Shown here one piece after another: positions 1 through 14,931 of a DNA stretch of 64,000 nt. Under the pieces are notes generated by a model, which worked only from the letters and a program-made list of their open reading frames with translations, did no database searches and was not told where the DNA came from. The position numbers were made by a program, and so were the translations under genes. Origin of the DNA: CADCTP01 sp963849885 (GTDB lineage: Bacteria; Actinomycetota; Actinomycetes; Mycobacteriales; CADCTP01); the NCBI GenBank assembly GCA_963849885.1, contig CAWKIV010000009.1:1-64000 (forward strand). The letters run 5' to 3'. Each line of letters starts with the position of its first letter. Within the stretch, counting starts at the first letter, position 1.

Positions 1-2
1 GC

Positions 3-203
3 GGCCGGGCGGTCGCCACCGGCCGGCGCAGCGACACCACGCTGTACGACTACTCGCTGGCCACGTACGACACCGGCGACACCTTCGACCAGTCGCTGGC
101 CCGCGGCTTCGTGCAGCTGTGGGGCCTGCCGAGCCGGATCGCCGCGAAGCGGGACCAGGCCGCGGCCGCCGGCGCCCCGGGTGCCGCCGTCGACGTGCCG
201 TGA
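3..203 (+). CDS. argG: Argininosuccinate synthase, C-terminal end (partial)
   Basis: Only the last 66 codons are inside the window; the gene enters from the left edge. The visible residues include TLYDYSLATYDTGDTFDQS and LWGLPSRIAAKRD, the characteristic C-terminus of the long form of argininosuccinate synthase, which condenses citrulline and aspartate in arginine biosynthesis. The stop lies 35 bases before the argH start, so the two consecutive pathway enzymes are neighbours on the same strand. Identification rests on family recognition of this tail only. Confidence 0.85.
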   Translation, partial: GRAVATGRRSDTTLYDYSLATYDTGDTFDQSLARGFVQLWGLPSRIAAKRDQAAAAGAPGAAVDVP

Positions 204-238
204 CCGGCGGGGGAGCGGGTGGTGCCACACTGGCCGGC

Positions 239-1683
<1,445 letters not shown>

Positions 1684-1687
<4 letters not shown>

Positions 1688-2316
1688 CCGCCCGGCTGCT
1701 CGACCGCGACCGGCTCGCCGTCCCCGCGCTGGACGCCGCCCGCGACCTGCTCGGCGCGGTGCTCGAAGTGGACAGTCCACACGGGACTGTCGCAGTCATG
1801 CTGTCCGAAGTGGAGGCTTACGCCGGCCCGGCCGACCCGGCGTCGCACGCCTTCCGCGGCCGCACCCCGCGCAACGCGGTCATGTTCGGCCCGCCCGGCT
1901 TCCTCTACGTCTACTTCGTGTACGGCATGCACTGGTGCTGCAACGTGGTCTGCGGCCCGGCCGGGGACGCGAGCGCCGTGCTGCTGCGGGCCGGCCGGGT
2001 GGTGTCCGGGGTGGACGCCGCCCGGGCCCGCCGCCCGGCCGCCCGCACCGACCTCGAGCTCGCCCGCGGCCCGGCCCGGCTGGCCACCGCGCTCGGCATC
2101 GACCGCGCCGCCAACGGCGCCGACCTGCTCGACCCGGCCTCACCGGTCCGGCTGCGCGCCGGCGGGCCGGTGCCGGCGGACGCGGTGTGCGCCGGCCCCC
2201 GGGTCGGGGTCGCCGCCGCCGGCGAGGTGCCGTGGCGGCTCTGGGTCGCCGGCGACCCGACCGTGAGCGCGTACCGGTCGGGCACCCGCCGCGCCCGCCG
2301 ACCCCCGGTCCGCTGA
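1684..2316 (+). CDS. mpg: 3-methyladenine DNA glycosylase (AAG/MPG family), probable CTG start
   Basis: Base-excision repair enzyme that removes alkylated purines. The frame carries ARDLLGAVLEV, the catalytic-Glu motif EVEAYAGPADPASHAF, TPRNAVMFGPPGFLYVYFVYG and the conserved MHWCCNVV, giving about 210 residues, the usual bacterial size. No ATG, GTG or TTG precedes the conserved N-terminus in frame. The best start is CTG at 1684, which overlaps the argH stop (CTGA) and has GGAGGG four to nine bases upstream. The order argH-mpg-tyrS is common in actinobacteria. The product is confident; the start codon is inferred. Confidence 0.88.
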
Positions 2317-2347
2317 CCGGCGGCGCCGGCACGGCAGACTTCAGGCC

Positions 2348-3598
2348 ATGGCCGAGACGCCCACCGACGCCCGCGACGCGCTGCCGCCGCACCTGAAGGA
2401 GGCGCACGACCGGCTCAGCTACGGGGCCGCCGAGGTGCTGCCGGGTGACGGCCTGGCCGAGCGGCTGCTCGCCGCCGACCGGGAGGGCCGGCCGCTGCGG
2501 GTCAAGCTCGGCATCGACCCGTCCGGGTCCAGCCTCACGCTCGGCCACGCGGTGGTGCTGCGCAAGCTGCGCCAGTTCCAGGACCTCGGGCACACCGCGG
2601 TGCTGATCGTCGGCGGCTTCACCGGCCGGGTCGGCGACCCCTCCGGCCGCACCAACACCCGCGCGGCCCTGTCCGCCGAGCAGACCGCGGCCAACTCGGC
2701 GCGGTACTTCGAGCAGCTGATGCGGGTGCTCGACCCGGACCGGGTCGAGGTGCGGGACAACGCCGAGTGGCTCGACCCGATGACGATGGCCGAGATCATG
2801 GGCTACGCGCGCGAGGTCACCGTCGCCCGGTTGCTGGAGCGGGACGACTTCGCCCGCCGGCACCGCGAGCACCTGCCGATCTCGCTGGTCGAGTTCTTCT
2901 ACCCGTTGCTGCAGGGCATCGACTCGGTGGCGGTCCGGTCCGACGTCGAGCTCGGCGGCACCGACCAGACGTTCAACAACCTGATGGGCCGCGACCTGCA
3001 GCGCGCGCACGGGCAGCCGCCGCAGGCCGTGCTCACGGTGCCGCTGCTGGTCGGCCTCGACGGCGTCGAGAAGATGGGCAAGTCCCTCGGCAACTGGGTG
3101 GGCATCGACGAGCCGGCCGACGAGCAGTTCGGCAAGCTGATGTCCATCCCGGACGCCGCCATCGGGACGTACGCGCAGCTCACCACCGACCTGCCCCCCG
3201 CTGAGGCGGACGAGCTGGCCCGGGCCGCCGCCGCGGGCGGACCGGCGGCCAACCGGGCGAAACGCCGGCTGGCCCGCGCGGTGGCATCGCTCTACCACGG
3301 GCCGGCAGCGGCGGAGGCGGCCGAGGCGCGCTTCGACACGGTCTTCCGGCAGCGCGAGGTGCCCACCGACGTGCCGGAGCGGCCGCTGCCGCCCGGCGAC
3401 CCGGTGCACCTGCCCGCGCTGCTGGTCGAGCTCGGCTTCGCGCCGTCCACCAGCGCCGCCCGCCGCCTGGTCGACGACGGCGCGGTGCGGGTCGACGGCG
3501 AGCGCCTGGCCGCGCGCGACTACGACCCGGGACGGGAGCGGCTGGCCGGCCGGGTGCTCGCGGCCGGCAAACGCCGGCTGGTCCGGCTGATCGACTGA
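2348..3598 (+). CDS. tyrS: Tyrosyl-tRNA synthetase
   Basis: Charges tRNA-Tyr. Class I synthetase signatures are present: a HIGH-type motif TLGHAVVLRKL near residue 65, GGTDQTFNNLMGRDLQ in the tyrosine pocket, and KMGKS near residue 243 as the KMSKS loop. An S4 RNA-binding domain closes the protein (FAPSTSAARRLVDDGAVRVDGE). The length of 416 residues fits. ATG at 2348 has no Shine-Dalgarno sequence, but CAGACT sits exactly seven bases upstream, the leaderless arrangement seen at several starts here. It is followed by a hairpin and then the ribosomal operon. Confidence 0.97.
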   Translation: MAETPTDARDALPPHLKEAHDRLSYGAAEVLPGDGLAERLLAADREGRPLRVKLGIDPSGSSLTLGHAVVLRKLRQFQDLGHTAVLIVGGFTGRVGDPSGRTNTRAALSAEQTAANSARYFEQLMRVLDPDRVEVRDNAEWLDPMTMAEIMGYAREVTVARLLERDDFARRHREHLPISLVEFFYPLLQGIDSVAVRSDVELGGTDQTFNNLMGRDLQRAHGQPPQAVLTVPLLVGLDGVEKMGKSLGNWVGIDEPADEQFGKLMSIPDAAIGTYAQLTTDLPPAEADELARAAAAGGPAANRAKRRLARAVASLYHGPAAAEAAEARFDTVFRQREVPTDVPERPLPPGDPVHLPALLVELGFAPSTSAARRLVDDGAVRVDGERLAARDYDPGRERLAGRVLAAGKRRLVRLID

Positions 3599-3650
3599 CC
3601 CCGGCGGGGCGGGAACACCCCGCGCCGACTCGCGTTGTAAGGTCTTGCCT

Positions 3651-3670
3651 GGACGGGCTGCGGCCCGTCC
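3651..3670 (+). terminator. Hairpin downstream of tyrS
   Basis: An 8-bp perfect stem, GGACGGGC/GCCCGTCC, with a TGCG loop lies 53 bases after the tyrS stop. No T tract follows, so it is a GC-hairpin terminator candidate rather than a classic intrinsic one. Confidence 0.5.
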
Positions 3671-3686
3671 GCACGGTGTACGGCCG

Positions 3687-3797
3687 GGGCCCGACGGAGG
3701 GAACGCCCGACCACACCGCTGAGGCAAGGTAGTATGGTTGGTACGGACATGCTCCTCATTGTCCGATCCCCGAGCAGGGCCCGACGGAGGGAACGCC
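3687..3797 (+). repeat. Direct repeat in the rrn upstream region
   Basis: The 21-base sequence GGGCCCGACGGAGGGAACGC (plus C) occurs at 3687-3707 and again at 3777-3797, 90 bases apart. A -10-like TAGTAT (3730-3735) with a poor -35 (CCGACC, 17-base spacer) lies between the copies. The repeat may be a duplicated leader or regulatory segment of the ribosomal promoter region. The remaining 3798-4090 stretch holds only short GC hairpins. Confidence 0.55.
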
Positions 3798-4095
3798 TGC
3801 TCGACGGGATCGACGCCGAGGGGTGTCGGGTCTGGTGTTGGTCTCCGCGGCGGAGTCTCCGCCGGGGTGGCGAGCATCAGACCTGCGGTCACCGGCATCG
3901 CCGGTGGGTGTCGAGTGCTGGGGTGGCGGTGCGAGCCGTCCGTCCGGTGTTCGGCACGCGGATCGGAGGTCTTCGGGCTTTCGATCCGGCCGGGATGTTG
4001 ATCGCTCGTGCGGCGGTTCGCCGTCGCACACGGTGGCGTCGGCGCGAGCCGGCGTCGCCACCCGGACCACGGTCCGGGGAGTGCCGGAAGCGGAT

Positions 4096-4125
4096 TTGAC
4101 TCCGCCCCCGCCGCCCTCCTAACGT
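4096..4125 (+). promoter_or_regulatory. rRNA operon promoter (upstream)
   Basis: TTGACT, an 18-base spacer and TAACGT make a good housekeeping-sigma promoter about 400 bases before the 16S gene. Confidence 0.7.
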
Positions 4126-4246
4126 GGTCCACGCCCCGAACGCCGGTGGATCCCACCGAGCGGGACGGGCTCCCAGCCCCTCCGGATCACGGGTCACACC
4201 GTGGGCTAGAGGGTTGGGATGCGGGTGGTGCGGCAAGCCTCCGGGT

Positions 4247-4275
4247 TTGACACCGCGAAACCAGCCGAGTAACGT
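4247..4275 (+). promoter_or_regulatory. rRNA operon promoter (downstream, strongest)
   Basis: Consensus TTGACA, a 17-base spacer and TAACGT, about 250 bases before 16S. The -10 hexamer is identical to that of the upstream promoter, supporting tandem rrn promoters. Confidence 0.8.
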
Positions 4276-4328
4276 TTAGCGAGTTGCCCCGAGACAGATC
4301 GAGAGATCTGGATCGGTGCGCGCCCGCT

Positions 4329-4350
4329 CCTTGAGAACTCAACAGCGTGC
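4329..4350 (+). promoter_or_regulatory. rRNA leader element
   Basis: CCTTGAGAACTCAACAGCG is the leader sequence commonly found before actinobacterial 16S genes. A related CCTTGAGAACTGCACAGTGG occurs in the 16S-23S spacer at about 6339. Both likely take part in processing or antitermination, by analogy. Confidence 0.6.
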
Positions 4351-4525
4351 CGAAAGTCAGTGCCAACACAACCCCGTCCGCGGGGGCTGAGGCCGGTCAT
4401 CCGACCGATCTCGATCCCGTGGCGGATTCCTTTGGTACACGACGAGCACACAGCTTGTCGAGACCAGCGATCACTCCGTAGGCACCCCGGTCCGTCGTGG
4501 ACGGCCCGGCAAGCCATACAAAGCA

Positions 4526-9491
<4,966 letters not shown>

Positions 9492-9556
9492 AATGCTACG
9501 CGTCCACTGTGCGGTTCCCGAGGTGCGGTCGTCTTGTACGACCATATCTCCATAGA

Positions 9557-9674
9557 GTTTCGGCGACCATGGCGAAGGGGAAACGCCCGGTCCCATCCCG
9601 AACCCGGAAGCTAAGCCCTTCTGCGCCGATGGTACTGCGTGGGGGACCGCGTGGGAGAGTAGGACGTCGCCGGA
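9557..9674 (+). rRNA. rrf: 5S ribosomal RNA
   Basis: About 118 bases. CCGAACCCGGAAGCTAAGCC and GCGCCGATGGTACTG are the conserved 5S blocks, and the ends (GTTTCGGCG and CGTCGCCGGA) can pair. It sits about 65 bases after 23S as the last gene of the operon. Confidence 0.95.
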
Positions 9675-9682
9675 CATCTTCC

Positions 9683-9716
9683 TCGATGGGGGACCACTTC
9701 GGTGGTCCCCCATCGA
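9683..9716 (+). terminator. rRNA operon terminator
   Basis: A perfect 15-bp stem (TCGATGGGGGACCAC and its complement) closed by a TTCG tetraloop lies nine bases after 5S and is followed by CGTTTCTG. This is a strong intrinsic terminator. Confidence 0.9.
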
Positions 9717-9741
9717 CGTTTCTGCGAGAGGACTGCAAGCA

Positions 9742-12700
9742 GTGCAGGAAGGCAAGCGTCCGGACGAGAACGAGCCGCGTTCCGGTGCCGAACGATCCGG
9801 CCGTGCCGGCGGCGGTGCCCGCCCAGCGGACGAGCGCGGCCGCGCCAGTGGTGGAGCTGCCCGTTCCGCCGGCGGCCGGTCCACGGGCGGCCGTAGCGGA
9901 CGGCCGCCCGCCGGCGATCAGCGCACCGGACGGTCGGGTGAGCGTTCGGGCGGCCAGCGGTCCTGGCGCGCAGCTGGCGACTCCCGCGGTGAGCGCCCGG
10001 CCGAGAGCCGGGGTGCCGGTGCGGGCAGTCGCGGCGGAGCAGATCGTGATCGCGCTCCCGACCGGCGTGCCACCGGCCGAGGGGGCTCCTCCGGCGGCTG
10101 GTCCGCCGGTTCCGGTGGTGAGCGTTCGTCTGGTCGAGGCGGTTCGACCAGCGGATGGCTCTCGGCCGGCCCCGGTGGCGATCGTTCGTCCGGTCGAGGC
10201 GGTTCCACCAGCGAGTGGACCCGCGGGACAGGCGGTGAGCGCTCCGCTGATCGGCGGGCGGCCGGCCGGGGCGGCTCTTCCGGCGGCTGGTCCGCCGACT
10301 CTGGGGGCGAGCGTTCCGCTGATCGGCGGGCGGGCGGTCGGAGCGGTTCTTCTGGTGGGTGGTCGGCTGGTTCCGGGGGCGAGCGTTCGTCTGATCGGCG
10401 AGCGGGCGGTCGCGGCGGTTCTCCTGGTGGGTCGGCTGGTTCCGGTGGTGAGCGTTCCGCTGATCGGCGGTCGGCTGGTCGGGGCGGTTCTTCTGGTGGG
10501 TGGTCCGCCGGGTCCGGGGGCGAGCGTCCGTCGGCTCGGCGCGCTGCCGGTGGTGCCAGCCGAGCCGGCTCGTCGAGCGCATGGTCCGCGGGCGCTGGTG
10601 GTGCGCGGTCCACTGGCCGACGCGGCGCCGGGGCGCCCGGTCGCGGCGGCGACGCCGGTGGGTTCGGTGCTGACCGGTCTTCCGATCGGCGTGCCACCGG
10701 CCGAGCGGGCTGGTCCGGTGGTGAGGACTCCACGCGTTCCACTGGGCGAGGGGGCTCCGCAGGTCGCGACCGGTCCTCCGATCGGCGGGGGACCGGAGCG
10801 GGTGGCCGAGGGAGCTCGTCGGCTGAGCGGGGTGGGGGTCAGCGCTCCTGGGGCGCCGGCGACGACCGGCCCGCTCGGAGCGGCGGCCGGCCCGCGGCTG
10901 GACAGGTCCGCCGCGGTGTCGGCGGCGAGGGCGATCGCGCGGGCGGCCCAGGGCCGTGGCGCGGCGCGGATGGCACCACTGACGGCGGTGCCCGGTCCGG
11001 TCCGCGACGCGACGGCGGGGCTTCGCGGGGCGCTGGTGGCGGACGTTCCGACAGCGCCAGGCCGTGGCGTGCCGGCGGCGACGCGGCAGCACGCCGGAGC
11101 GGTGCGGGACCGGCCGGCGCCGGGTGGCGTGGCGCCGAGGATGAGCGTGCGCGTCGCGGCGGGTCGGCGTCCGGCGACGACCGCTCCGCGGCGGGGCGCT
11201 CCGGATCCCGGTCCTGGGACCGGGGACCGGCCGGCACCGGGTCGGCGGCGGGTCGTGGCCGGCCCGACGGCGGCCGTCCCGAGAGGACGCGGACCGCTGA
11301 TGGCGGAGACGCTCAGCCGTGGCGTCGCGACCGCGACGCGCCAGCCGGCCGCGGGCGGCCCGACCGGGAGCGTCCGGCCGGCACGCGGCCGTGGCGCGGC
11401 GACGGTGAGGACCGACCGGCCCGCGGCGGCCGACCCGGCACCGACCGGCCGTACCGTCGGGGCGGCGAGGAGCTCGGCCGGACCCGACCGGCTCGGAGCG
11501 TGCAGGTCGCGGGTTCCCGGCGGCCGGGTCCCGACGTCGAACCTCCCGCCGACATCGACCCTCGCGACCTCGACCACGAGATCCGCTCGCAGCTGCGCAC
11601 GTTGAGCAAGGTGGCCGCCGACCGCGTCGCCCGCCACCTGGTCGCCGCCGGGCAGCTGGTCGACGAGGACCCGGAGGCGGCGCTGGTCCAGGCCCGGGCC
11701 GCCCGGGCGCTCGGCGCGCGGGTCGCGGTGGTGCGGCAGGCGGTCGGCGAGACGGCGTACGCGGCGGGTGAGTGGGCCGAGGCGATCGCCGAGCTGCGCA
11801 CGGCCCGCCGGATGACCGGTGACGACTCCGCGCTGCCGCTGCTCGCGGATGCCGAGCGGGCGCTCGGCCGGCCGGACCGCGCGCTGCGGCTGGCCCAGTC
11901 GCCGGAGGCGCAGGCGTTGCCGCCGGCGGAGCGGGCCGAGATGCGGATCGTCGAGGCCGGCGCCCGGCGCGACCTCGGTCAGCTCGACGCCGCGCTGGTC
12001 ACCCTGCAGGGCCCCGGGCTGGACCGGCGCGCGGTGGAGCCGTGGTCGGCCCGGCTGTGGTACGCCTTCGCCGACCTGCTGCTCGCGCTCGGGCGGACCG
12101 ACGAGGCGCGCGAGTGGTTCGCCGCGGCGGCGGCCGCCGACCAGGACGGTGGCACGGACGCCGACGAGCGCATCCTCGAGCTCGACGGTGTTCTGGTCCT
12201 CACGGACGACGAGGACGAGTTCCCCACCGACGCCGCCGGCGTCGCGCCGCCCGCCGGCGACGGCGAGGCCGGCGGTGCGCCGGGCAGCCGCGGTCCGGAG
12301 GACGGGGACGGCGACCCCACGACCGACGCCGGTACGGCCACGGGCGAGGCCGCCGGCCTTGCGCCGGCGGCCGGCGATGGCGAGGCCGGCGGTGCGACGG
12401 GCGACGGCGGTCCGGAGGGCAGGGACGGCGAGCCCGCGACCGACGCCGGTACGGCGTCCGGCGTCGCGCCGGTGGCCGGCGATGGCCAGCCGGGCGAGGA
12501 CCTCGACGAGCAGGCCGGCGAGGGGTCGGCGGCCGATGGCGAGGTCGGTCTGCAGGGTGGTGCGTCGGGCGTCGGCGGTCCGGGAGGCGGGGACGGCGAG
12601 GTCGCGGCGGACTCCGGTAAGGCCGCCGGCATCGCTGCGGTCGGCGACGGCCAGCCGGGCGGCGACCTCGGTGCGCGGAGCGGCGAGACGCCGGCTGCCG

Positions 12701-13113
12701 ATGGTGAGGTCGGGCAGGGCAGTGCGCCGAGTGACGGCGGTCCGGAGGGTGGGGACGGCCAGCTCGCGACCGACGCCGCCGGCATCGCGCCGGCGGTCGG
12801 CGGCGGCCAGGCGGGCGAGGACCTCGGCGAGCAGGCCGGCGGGGCGCCGGCGGGTGCTGGTGAGGTCCGTGCCGGGCAGGCCGGCGGCCAGGAGGACCCG
12901 GAGCCCGTGGCCGGCGGCTCAGCCGGCGAGGCGGCGGGGTCGGTGGAGCGAGCCGCGGACGGCCCGAGTGATGCGGAGCCGCCGACGGGCGTGGACGCGG
13001 TGCGGTTTTCCAACGGCCAGCCCGGCGACGAGCCGGTGCCCGGGCAGGCGCCCGCCGTCGGGCTGGCCTTCAGCGACGGGGAGGATCAGGACCAGTCGGG
13101 CTCGTCCGCGTAG
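9742..13113 (+). CDS. Giant low-complexity protein with central TPR domain
   Basis: A 1123-residue protein from GTG 9742, preceded by GAGAGGA. Three parts are visible. Residues 1 to about 595 are Gly/Ser/Arg-rich with about ten diverged copies of a unit like SSGGWSAGSGGERSADRRAG. Residues about 600-825 form a helical TPR-type domain (RDLDHEIRSQLRTLSKVAA, then VDEDPEAALVQARAARALGA). Residues 826-1123 are an acidic Gly/Ala/Asp-rich repetitive tail. TPR proteins of the central type are conserved next to tlyA-type clusters in actinobacteria; the long basic and acidic arms look like intrinsic disorder. Function unknown; a role in protein or RNA scaffolding is only a guess. It overlaps the convergent DUF1015 gene by 28 bases. 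Confidence 0.8.
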   Translation: MQEGKRPDENEPRSGAERSGRAGGGARPADERGRASGGAARSAGGRSTGGRSGRPPAGDQRTGRSGERSGGQRSWRAAGDSRGERPAESRGAGAGSRGGADRDRAPDRRATGRGGSSGGWSAGSGGERSSGRGGSTSGWLSAGPGGDRSSGRGGSTSEWTRGTGGERSADRRAAGRGGSSGGWSADSGGERSADRRAGGRSGSSGGWSAGSGGERSSDRRAGGRGGSPGGSAGSGGERSADRRSAGRGGSSGGWSAGSGGERPSARRAAGGASRAGSSSAWSAGAGGARSTGRRGAGAPGRGGDAGGFGADRSSDRRATGRAGWSGGEDSTRSTGRGGSAGRDRSSDRRGTGAGGRGSSSAERGGGQRSWGAGDDRPARSGGRPAAGQVRRGVGGEGDRAGGPGPWRGADGTTDGGARSGPRRDGGASRGAGGGRSDSARPWRAGGDAAARRSGAGPAGAGWRGAEDERARRGGSASGDDRSAAGRSGSRSWDRGPAGTGSAAGRGRPDGGRPERTRTADGGDAQPWRRDRDAPAGRGRPDRERPAGTRPWRGDGEDRPARGGRPGTDRPYRRGGEELGRTRPARSVQVAGSRRPGPDVEPPADIDPRDLDHEIRSQLRTLSKVAADRVARHLVAAGQLVDEDPEAALVQARAARALGARVAVVRQAVGETAYAAGEWAEAIAELRTARRMTGDDSALPLLADAERALGRPDRALRLAQSPEAQALPPAERAEMRIVEAGARRDLGQLDAALVTLQGPGLDRRAVEPWSARLWYAFADLLLALGRTDEAREWFAAAAAADQDGGTDADERILELDGVLVLTDDEDEFPTDAAGVAPPAGDGEAGGAPGSRGPEDGDGDPTTDAGTATGEAAGLAPAAGDGEAGGATGDGGPEGRDGEPATDAGTASGVAPVAGDGQPGEDLDEQAGEGSAADGEVGLQGGASGVGGPGGGDGEVAADSGKAAGIAAVGDGQPGGDLGARSGETPAADGEVGQGSAPSDGGPEGGDGQLATDAAGIAPAVGGGQAGEDLGEQAGGAPAGAGEVRAGQAGGQEDPEPVAGGSAGEAAGSVERAADGPSDAEPPTGVDAVRFSNGQPGDEPVPGQAPAVGLAFSDGEDQDQSGSSA
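10100..10545 (+). repeat. Gly/Ser/Arg repeat array inside the TPR gene
   Basis: Imperfect in-frame repeats of roughly 50-70 bases, each containing a version of GGCGGTTCTTCTGGTGGGTG followed by GAGCGTTC and GATCGGCGG. They encode SGGWSAGSGGERS-DRRAGGRG-like units. Copies differ at many positions but keep the frame. Confidence 0.7.
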
Positions 13114-14390
13114 GCGCGCATCAGCAGGCCGGTGCGCGGCTTCGGCGTGAACAGCGTCGACTTCCGCGGCATCCGCTCGCCGGCCTCGGCCACGGCGGCG
13201 ACCGCCTCCACCGGCGTCGGGTTGAGCAGCAGCGCCGTGCCGCCGGTGCGCCGGGCCGCGTCCACCGCGTCGGCGACCGAGTGCTCGAAGCCGACCACGT
13301 CCTCGTGGTCCTCCAGCGACCACAGCCGGTCGATCAGCACCCGGTGCGCGACCGTCACGTCCAGCGACTTCCACGCCGCGGACCGCTCGGCCGGCAGCGC
13401 CGACTCGACCAGTGCCGGATCCGGGTCGGTCAGCAGCACCCACTGCTCCCCGTCGGTGAGCAGGAAGGCGGCACCCTTGTCGGCGGCCGCCAGCGACTCC
13501 AGCGCCGACCCGCCCGGCACGTCCCGCACGGAGAAGCCGGCGGCGGCCCGGGACACCGCGTCCGCGAGCGCCAGCCCGGGCACGATCCGGTGGATCGCGT
13601 GCACCTGCGGCCCGTACGTGCTCGCGTCCACCAGCAGCGCCAGCCCGCGGTCCCACGGCCCGGCGCCGGCGCCGGCCGCGTGCCGGTCGGCCTGGTGCCG
13701 GAGGTAGGTCGCGTAGCGGTGGTGCCCGTCCGCGATCACCGCGCGCCGGGCCAGCAGGTCGCCGGCCACCGCGCGCAGCGTGTCGGCGTCGGTCAGCGCC
13801 CACAGCCGGTGCGTCACGCCCTCGACGGTCACCGAGACCAGCGGCGGCCGGTCGTCGCAGGAGGCGACCGCCTGGGACGCCGCCCCGCCGCCGGAGTAGA
13901 CCAGGTAGATCGGCTCGAGGTTCGCCTCGGTCGCCTCGGTCAGCGCGAGCCGGTCGGCCACCGGGCCGGCCATGGTGTTCTCGTGCGGGAGCACGATCCC
14001 GGCCTCCGGCGGCGTCAGCCCGACCGCGCCGACGAGCCCGCGGGTCCGGGCGTCGCCCTCGGCCATCTCGTAGACGTACAGCGCGGGGATGTCGTCGGCG
14101 ACGAGCACGCCGGCGGCCCGCCACTGCCCGAGCAGCTCCGCGGCCGCCCGGTAGGCGCCGTGCGGGCTCCCGGATGCGTCCCGTGGGAGGATGAGCCGGA
14201 CGACGTTGAGCGGATCGGCCGCTTCCAGCTCCCGCCGCTCGTCCTCGTCGATGACGTCGTACGGCGGGGAGAGCAGGCGGGACAGGTCCGACCGGTCCGC
14301 GTCGGCGTACCGGAGAGCGCGGAATGGAAACAGCCGGAGGCCCTCGGGCACCGGGGAGGAGGCGGGTGGCGGCGACGCAGACGACGTCAT
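13086..14390 (-). CDS. DUF1015 family protein
   Basis: A 434-residue conserved protein of unknown biochemical function. Family landmarks are FPFRALRY near the N-terminus, LLSPPYDVIDEDERREL, VLPHENTM, and VIADGHHRYATYL in the middle. ATG at 14390 was chosen because TACGAT lies exactly seven bases upstream on the minus strand with no Shine-Dalgarno sequence, the arrangement of a leaderless promoter; an in-frame ATG at 14399 is the alternative. It is divergent from the small TPR gene at 14467 and convergent with the giant TPR gene. Confidence 0.9.
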   Translation of the reverse strand: MTSSASPPPASSPVPEGLRLFPFRALRYADADRSDLSRLLSPPYDVIDEDERRELEAADPLNVVRLILPRDASGSPHGAYRAAAELLGQWRAAGVLVADDIPALYVYEMAEGDARTRGLVGAVGLTPPEAGIVLPHENTMAGPVADRLALTEATEANLEPIYLVYSGGGAASQAVASCDDRPPLVSVTVEGVTHRLWALTDADTLRAVAGDLLARRAVIADGHHRYATYLRHQADRHAAGAGAGPWDRGLALLVDASTYGPQVHAIHRIVPGLALADAVSRAAAGFSVRDVPGGSALESLAAADKGAAFLLTDGEQWVLLTDPDPALVESALPAERSAAWKSLDVTVAHRVLIDRLWSLEDHEDVVGFEHSVADAVDAARRTGGTALLLNPTPVEAVAAVAEAGERMPRKSTLFTPKPRTGLLMRAYADEPDWS

Positions 14391-14466
14391 GGTCCGCATC
14401 GTAGGAGTCGGCAGCGGGCCGGCCGCGCGCGGCCACCCAGCGCGCCTGAGCAGAGGAGGACCGTTC

Positions 14467-14931
14467 GTGCGGAGCAACCGGGACGACGACTGGGACGACG
14501 AGGCCCCACCCCCGCCACCGTTCGCCGACGCGCCCCCGCCGCCGCCCGACGTCCTCCCGCAGGGCGAGGTCTACGACTGGTACGTGCGGGGGCTGGACCT
14601 GCTCGAGGGCGGCAACCCCGCGGCCGCGGTCACCCTGCTGACGCACGCCGCCAACTCCGAGCCGGAGTCCCGCAGCGTCCGGGAGGCGCTGGCCCGGGCC
14701 CAGTTCGACTCCGGGATGTACGACGAGGCCGTGCAGAGCTTCAGCTGGATCATCTCGATCAACCCCGCCGACGACTACGCGCAGTTCGGCCTGGGGTTGG
14801 CCGCCGCGAAGATCGGCGACCTGCCGTCCGCGGTCGAGCACCTCGCGCTGGCCGCCGCCATGCGCCCCGACATCACGCACTACTCCACCGCGCTGCGCGG
14901 CGCCCGGGCGGCGCTGGCCGCCAGCCGGTGA
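14467..14931 (+). CDS. Small TPR protein
   Basis: 154 residues from GTG 14467, with AGGAGG seven to eight bases before it. After an acidic Pro-rich N-terminus (DDDWDDEAPPPPPFADAPP) come about three TPR helices pairs, including GLDLLEGGNPAAAVTLLTHA and ALARAQFDSGMYDEAVQSF. Such proteins are regularly found just before the NagD-like phosphatase in actinobacteria. The stop overlaps the next start (GTGA), so the pair is probably translationally coupled. Role unknown, probably protein-protein contact. Confidence 0.88.
   Translation: MRSNRDDDWDDEAPPPPPFADAPPPPPDVLPQGEVYDWYVRGLDLLEGGNPAAAVTLLTHAANSEPESRSVREALARAQFDSGMYDEAVQSFSWIISINPADDYAQFGLGLAAAKIGDLPSAVEHLALAAAMRPDITHYSTALRGARAALAASR

Noticed and set aside
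9496..11637. Long open frame on the minus strand opposite the TPR gene (and another on the plus strand in a different frame)
   Set aside because: Its Pro/Thr/Arg-rich translation mirrors the GC-rich repeats; only the plus-strand frame from 9742 leads into a TPR domain.
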